Shown one piece after another: positions 33,019-37,206 of a stretch of DNA of 37,206 nucleotides. The first letter of the stretch is position 1, and each line of letters begins with the position of its first letter. The stretch spans positions 1 to 37,206 of the forward strand of contig CAIXHE010000056.1 in assembly GCA_903919205.1 (NCBI GenBank). The letters run 5' to 3'. The DNA comes from an uncultured Opitutaceae bacterium (GTDB lineage: Bacteria; Verrucomicrobiota; Verrucomicrobiia; Opitutales; Opitutaceae). Under the pieces are notes generated by a model. The model saw only the letters and a program-made list of their open reading frames with translations, had not been told where the DNA came from and did not search any database. A program made the translations under genes and the position numbers.

Positions 33019-33797
33019 GCGTCAAAGCTGCTCACCGCGGTCGCAGATTCAAGTGGGTTTTCTTCGCCGGCCTCGCAGACGATGTCCGTGAAGGCCTCGT
33101 TCTGCCTCAGGTGGATCTTGCCGAGGCGGGTGAGCTCGAGGACCGCGAGGAACGTGGCCACCAGCCTGCGCAGGGTGACGCCGGTCGTGAAGAGCCCCGA
33201 GAACACGAACGACCGCTCGGTGCGCATGCGTCCGAGGAGCCACTCCATCTGGTCGGCCACCGTCACGACCTCGTCGTGGATCTCGCCGACCACGAGCTTC
33301 TCCGCGAGCCTGCGAAGCACCCCGTTGAAGGTGTTCCAGAGCTCGATCCGGTTCACGCCCTTCAGCGGCCGCTCGGCGGCGTCCATGCCCCGGGCGCTCA
33401 CGTGCCGCTCCATCAGGTCCCGCTGCAGCTGGGCCATCTCGGAGAGCTTGGAGGAGGCGTCCTTGAACTTCTTGTATTGGAGGAGCTGGTGGACGAGCTC
33501 CCACCGCGGGTCCATGTCGTCCTGGCCGTCGGCGTCGGGATCGACGGCGTGCTGCCCCTTCGGAAGGAGCATGCGGCTCTTGATCTCCATCAGCGAGGCC
33601 GCCATGACGAAGAATTCCCCGGCCACCTCGAGATCGAGCTGCTGCATCGAGCGAAGGACGAGGATGTACTGCTTGGTCACCGACTCGATCGGGATGTCGT
33701 AGATGTCTATCTCGTTCTTCCGGATAAGGAAGAGCAGCAGGTCGAGCGGGCCCTCGAAAACCTGGAGCTTGATGCGTGGATCGGCGTCTGGAAGCAC
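33015..33797 (-). CDS. scpA: Segregation and condensation protein A
   Basis: 260 residues, typical length. The N-terminal block KLQVFEGPLDLLLFLIRKNEIDIYDIPI is the ScpA signature, followed by LEVAGEFFVMAASLMEIKSRMLLP. The C-terminal winged helix shows LVATFLAVLELTRLGKI and LRQNEAFTDIV. ScpA is the kleisin that bridges the SMC dimer. The start is GTG at 33797, which gives the standard short lead to the signature. scpB is not in the window. It overlaps the small gene downstream by 4 bp and is divergent from ppdK. Confidence 0.95.
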   Translation of the reverse strand: MLPDADPRIKLQVFEGPLDLLLFLIRKNEIDIYDIPIESVTKQYILVLRSMQQLDLEVAGEFFVMAASLMEIKSRMLLPKGQHAVDPDADGQDDMDPRWELVHQLLQYKKFKDASSKLSEMAQLQRDLMERHVSARGMDAAERPLKGVNRIELWNTFNGVLRRLAEKLVVGEIHDEVVTVADQMEWLLGRMRTERSFVFSGLFTTGVTLRRLVATFLAVLELTRLGKIHLRQNEAFTDIVCEAGEENPLESATAVSSFDA

Positions 33798-33941
33798 GTC
33801 GCAGTGTGGGAAGCCGCGCGGCCCCTAGGCGACCTTTTTTTCCGGCGGCGCTTGGACGATTGACAGGCCGCGAGATGAGGCGTTCAGATAACCGTTCCGC
33901 GCAGGCCGCGGTTGTCACTCAAACCCATCCATTCCCACGCC

Positions 33942-36734
33942 ATGGCCAAGAAATCAAAGCTCAAGAAGGTCGCCGCTAAGGCAGCGGCCCCCGCCAAGAA
34001 AACCGCCTCCACGAAGGCCCCAAAATACGTCTACGCCTGGGGCGCAGGAAAGGCGGACGGCAACGGCGGGATGAAGAACCTGCTGGGCGGCAAGGGAGCC
34101 AACCTCGCCGAGATGACCCGCATCGGGCTGCCGGTGCCCCCGGGATTCACGATCACGACGGAGGTCTGCACCTATTATTACGCCAACAAGCGCACCTACC
34201 CGGCCTCCCTGAACGCCCAGATCCAGTCGGGCATCAAGAACATGGAGAGGGTGATGGGCTACAAGTTCGGCGACGCCGCGGGCTTCCCGCTGCTGGTCGC
34301 CGTGCGCTCGGGCGCGCGCGACTCGATGCCGGGCATGATGGACACGATCCTCAACCTCGGCCTGAACGACCAGACGGTCCTCTCGCTCGCCAAGGCCACG
34401 CAGAACGAGCGCTTCGCCTGGGACTGCTACCGGCGCTTCATCCAGATGTACGGGGACGTCGTCCTCGGCGTGCAGAAGAAGGAGGGCGAGGACCACGAGC
34501 CGTTCGAGACCGTGATCGAGGGTTTCAAGCACGAGAAGTACCACACCAACATCGAGGACTCGAAGCTGAGCGCCGAAGACCAGAGGGAGCTCGTCTCGCG
34601 CTTCAAGCAGCTGGTGAAGGACCGCACGGGCCGCGTGTTCCCGAACGACCCCTGGGAGCAGCTCCTCGGCGCCGCGGGCGCCGTGTTCGGCTCCTGGATG
34701 AACGACCGCGCGATCGTCTACCGCCGCAAGTACAACATCCCCACCGAATGGGGCACCGCGGTGAACGTGCAGGCCATGGTCTACGGCAACACCGGCGAGA
34801 CCTCGGGCTCCGGAGTCGCATTCACCCGCAACCCCGCCAACGGCACGAACGAGTTCTACGGGGAGTTCCTGATCAACGCCCAGGGCGAGGACGTGGTGGC
34901 CGGCGTGCGCACGCCCGAGCCCGTGCTCAAGCTGAAGGACCAGATGCCCAAGTCCTACGCGGAGCTGCTGCGCGTGCGCTCGATCCTCGAGAAGCACTTC
35001 AAGGACGTCCAGGACATCGAGTTCACGATCCAGGAGGGCAAGCTGTTCATGCTGCAGACGCGCAACGGCAAGCGCACGTCGATGGCCGCGCTCAAGTTCT
35101 CGATCGATATGGTCCGCGAGAAGCTGATCGACTGGAAGACGGCGATCCTGCGCAACCCTGCCGACCAGCTGGAGCAGCTCTTGGCCCCGGTCTTCGACCT
35201 CGCAGAGGTCAAGAAGGCCAAGGTGATCGCCACCGGCCTGCCAGCGGGCCCCGGTGCCGCCACCGGCAAGATCTACTTCAACGCAGACCGCGCCGTCGCC
35301 TCCGCCGAAAAGGGCGAGAAGGTGCTGCTCGTGCGCGTCGAGACCTCGCCCGAGGACCTGCGCGGCATGATCGCGGCCGAGGGCATCCTCACCGCCCGCG
35401 GCGGCGTCTCCTCCCACGCGGCCCTGGTCGCCCGCCAGATGGGCAAGGTCTGCGTGTGCGGCGCGGCCGCGCTCCAGGTCGACTACGACAAGAAGACGGT
35501 CACCGTATCGGGGCAGACGTTCAGCGAGGGGGACTTCCTCTCGATCGACGGCACCCTCGGCGTCGTGTACGCCGGCCAGATCAAGACGGCCCCCTCCGAG
35601 ATCGTCGCGGGGCTCATCCACGGCGACAAGGAGGCACAGGCCACCGAGAAGTTCCGCAACTACAGCCAGCTGATGAAGTGGTGCTCGCAGGCCACGAAGC
35701 TCACCGTGCGCACGAACGCCGACACCCCCGAGCAGGCCCAGAACGCCATCGCGTTCGGAGCGGTCGGCATCGGCCTCACCCGCACCGAGCACATGTTCTT
35801 CGAGGGCAACCGCATCGACGCCATGCGCGAGATGATCCTCGCCAACAGCCTTGAGGAGCGCGAGACCGCCCTGGCCAAGCTGCTGCCCTACCAGCGCGAG
35901 GACTTCCTCGGAATCTTCAAGGCGCTGAAGGGCTTCCCGGCGACCATCCGCTTCCTCGACCCGCCGCTGCACGAGTTCCTCCCGAACTCGAAGGAGTCGC
36001 AGATGGACCTCGCCCGGAAGCTCAACATCCCGGTCGAGAAGATCATCCAGCGCGTGAACGAGCTGCACGAGTTCAACCCGATGCTCGGCTTCCGCGGCTG
36101 CCGCCTCGGGATCAAGTACCCGGAGATCACCGCCATGCAGGCCCGCGCCGTCTTCGAGGCCGCGGCCGAGGCGAACAAGGCCGGCTTCAAGGCCAAGCCC
36201 GAGATCATGATCCCGCTGGTCGGCTTCAAGAAGGAGCTGGACCTGCAGGTCGCGGTCGTCCACCAGGTCGCCAAGGCCGTGCAGGCCGAGCGCAAGACCA
36301 AGATCGCCTACACGGTAGGCACCATGATCGAGATCCCGCGCGGCGCCCTGACGGCCGACGAGATCGCGCACACCGCCGAGTTCTTCAGCTTCGGAACGAA
36401 CGACCTGACGCAGACGTGCCTCGGCATGTCGCGCGACGACTCCGGCTCGTTCCTCGGCGCCTACCAGGACGCCGAGATCATCAAGAAGAACCCCTTCGCC
36501 TCGATCGACCAGACCGGCGTGGGCCAGCTGATGAAGATCGCGATCGAGAAGGGCTCGCAGACGCGCCCGGGCATCAAGCTCGGCATCTGCGGGGAGCACG
36601 GCGGCGACCCGGACTCGGTCAAGTTCTGCCACAAGCTCGGCCTCACCTACGTCTCGTGCAGCCCGTACCGCGTCCCCGTGGCGCGCCTCGCGGCGGCGCA
36701 GGCGGCGGTGTCCGAGCTGCTCGCCAAGAAATAG
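33942..36734 (+). CDS. ppdK: Pyruvate, phosphate dikinase with lysine-rich N-terminal tail
   Basis: 930 residues. The core begins with [20 protein letters not shown], then [10 protein letters not shown], matching the usual N-terminus. ATP-grasp sequences ([20 protein letters not shown]) follow. The swivelling His domain has [12 protein letters not shown] with catalytic His492, and the PEP/pyruvate domain has [19 protein letters not shown] and [10 protein letters not shown] with Cys883. It interconverts pyruvate, ATP and phosphate with PEP, AMP and pyrophosphate. About 26 residues before the core are lysine/alanine-rich ([20 protein letters not shown]). No other start codon lies between 33942 and the core, so the tail appears real. 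An MFS gene starts 16 bp downstream. Confidence 0.96.
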   Translation: MAKKSKLKKVAAKAAAPAKKTASTKAPKYVYAWGAGKADGNGGMKNLLGGKGANLAEMTRIGLPVPPGFTITTEVCTYYYANKRTYPASLNAQIQSGIKNMERVMGYKFGDAAGFPLLVAVRSGARDSMPGMMDTILNLGLNDQTVLSLAKATQNERFAWDCYRRFIQMYGDVVLGVQKKEGEDHEPFETVIEGFKHEKYHTNIEDSKLSAEDQRELVSRFKQLVKDRTGRVFPNDPWEQLLGAAGAVFGSWMNDRAIVYRRKYNIPTEWGTAVNVQAMVYGNTGETSGSGVAFTRNPANGTNEFYGEFLINAQGEDVVAGVRTPEPVLKLKDQMPKSYAELLRVRSILEKHFKDVQDIEFTIQEGKLFMLQTRNGKRTSMAALKFSIDMVREKLIDWKTAILRNPADQLEQLLAPVFDLAEVKKAKVIATGLPAGPGAATGKIYFNADRAVASAEKGEKVLLVRVETSPEDLRGMIAAEGILTARGGVSSHAALVARQMGKVCVCGAAALQVDYDKKTVTVSGQTFSEGDFLSIDGTLGVVYAGQIKTAPSEIVAGLIHGDKEAQATEKFRNYSQLMKWCSQATKLTVRTNADTPEQAQNAIAFGAVGIGLTRTEHMFFEGNRIDAMREMILANSLEERETALAKLLPYQREDFLGIFKALKGFPATIRFLDPPLHEFLPNSKESQMDLARKLNIPVEKIIQRVNELHEFNPMLGFRGCRLGIKYPEITAMQARAVFEAAAEANKAGFKAKPEIMIPLVGFKKELDLQVAVVHQVAKAVQAERKTKIAYTVGTMIEIPRGALTADEIAHTAEFFSFGTNDLTQTCLGMSRDDSGSFLGAYQDAEIIKKNPFASIDQTGVGQLMKIAIEKGSQTRPGIKLGICGEHGGDPDSVKFCHKLGLTYVSCSPYRVPVARLAAAQAAVSELLAKK

Positions 36735-36750
36735 TCACCCGCCGGGCCGA

Positions 36751-37206
36751 GTGACCGCGCGATCCGAGCGCCTCGGCGGCATCTCCCCCTCCCAATGGAA
36801 GTCGGGGAGTGCCGCCTGGCTCGGCTGGCTCTTTGACGGCCTCGAGCTGCACCTCTACACGCTGGTTGCGGCGCCGCTCGTCATCCACCTGCTGGGCGCC
36901 TCGGGCGGAGCCGACCCCGCGGTCAAGCAGAAGACCGCCCTCATCCAGGCGGCCTTCCTCGTCGGCTGGGCTCTCGGAGGCGCCTTTTTCGGGCGCCTGG
37001 GCGACCGCATCGGCCGCAACCGGGCGCTGTCGCTGACGATCCTCACTTACGCCCTCTGCACGGGGCTCTGCGCGGCGGCGCAGACCTGGTGGCAGCTCAT
37101 GCTCTTCCGGTTCCTGGCGGCGCTCGGGATCGGCGGGGAGTGGGCCGTGGGCGCCTCGCTGCTCGTGGAGACGTGGCCGGCCTCGTGGAGACCCTGGCTC
37201 TCCGCC
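36751..37206 (+). CDS. MFS transporter, 5' part only
   Basis: The frame from GTG at 36751 is open to the window edge (152 codons). It shows WLGWLFDGLELHLYTLVAAP in the first helix, the MFS motif GRLGDRIGRNRAL between helices 2 and 3, and FRFLAALGIGGEWAVGASLL in helix 4, the pattern of the sugar/aromatic-acid:H+ symporter (SHS/AAHS) type. The substrate cannot be told from this part. It begins 16 bp after ppdK and may be cotranscribed with it. Confidence 0.88.
   Translation, partial: MTARSERLGGISPSQWKSGSAAWLGWLFDGLELHLYTLVAAPLVIHLLGASGGADPAVKQKTALIQAAFLVGWALGGAFFGRLGDRIGRNRALSLTILTYALCTGLCAAAQTWWQLMLFRFLAALGIGGEWAVGASLLVETWPASWRPWLSA

Noticed and set aside
33954-36632. 892-codon ORF antisense to ppdK
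   Set aside because: It is a by-product of high GC and codon bias in ppdK; its translation is low-complexity (L, V, D, R, H-rich) with no domain.

Overview
The window is GC-rich (apparently around 65-70%) Gram-negative DNA. The gene set suggests a Verrucomicrobiota bacterium of the Opitutaceae type: a large TonB-dependent receptor whose plug resembles glucan receptors, an alpha-glucan utilisation cluster, FG-GAP and TPR proteins, a lysine-tailed pyruvate phosphate dikinase, scpA and menA. This placement rests on protein character only; there is no rRNA or other marker gene to confirm it.

Layout. 1-3575: the 5' part of a secreted FG-GAP protein (minus), a divergent large membrane protein resembling GT-C/STT3 enzymes, and a small exported LTxxQ-like protein. 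3600-8870: a lower-GC accessory islet next to a tRNA-Ser(GCT) gene. It holds a Phd-HicB fusion antitoxin with HicA, a Phd/RelE pair, a HigB/HigA pair and an AbiEi/AbiEii pair whose toxin gene has an in-frame amber codon. Three tRNA-Ser 3'-end fragments in one orientation, a duplicated RelE tail, and a matching tRNA-Ser 5' half beyond the intact tRNA mark it as a site of repeated insertion. No integrase is visible. 8962-17631: an SGNH hydrolase/TPR protein, a two-gene ABC-2 exporter, a LigT-like 2H phosphoesterase, and a coupled TPR plus FG-GAP pair. 17683-19572: a membrane histidine kinase with a degenerate receiver.

19752-29790 is an alpha-glucan utilisation locus. An AraC-type regulator faces a transcription unit running malQ then an SLC45-like MFS sugar transporter. 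Upstream of these on the same strand is a TonB-dependent receptor with its own intrinsic terminator, divergent from a secreted GH13 amylase. The simplest reading is that the amylase cuts starch-like polymer outside, the receptor imports oligomers, the MFS protein takes them across the inner membrane, and MalQ rearranges them in the cytoplasm.

29797-37206 is mostly housekeeping: an acidic unknown protein, acylphosphatase overlapping menA, a small exported protein, thioredoxin, scpA coupled to a small unknown gene, ppdK, and the start of another MFS transporter.

The most unusual part is the tRNA-linked islet: several toxin-antitoxin modules stacked between tRNA-Ser fragments without a recombinase, one with an antitoxin that joins a Phd/YefM-like DNA-binding domain to a HicB domain.
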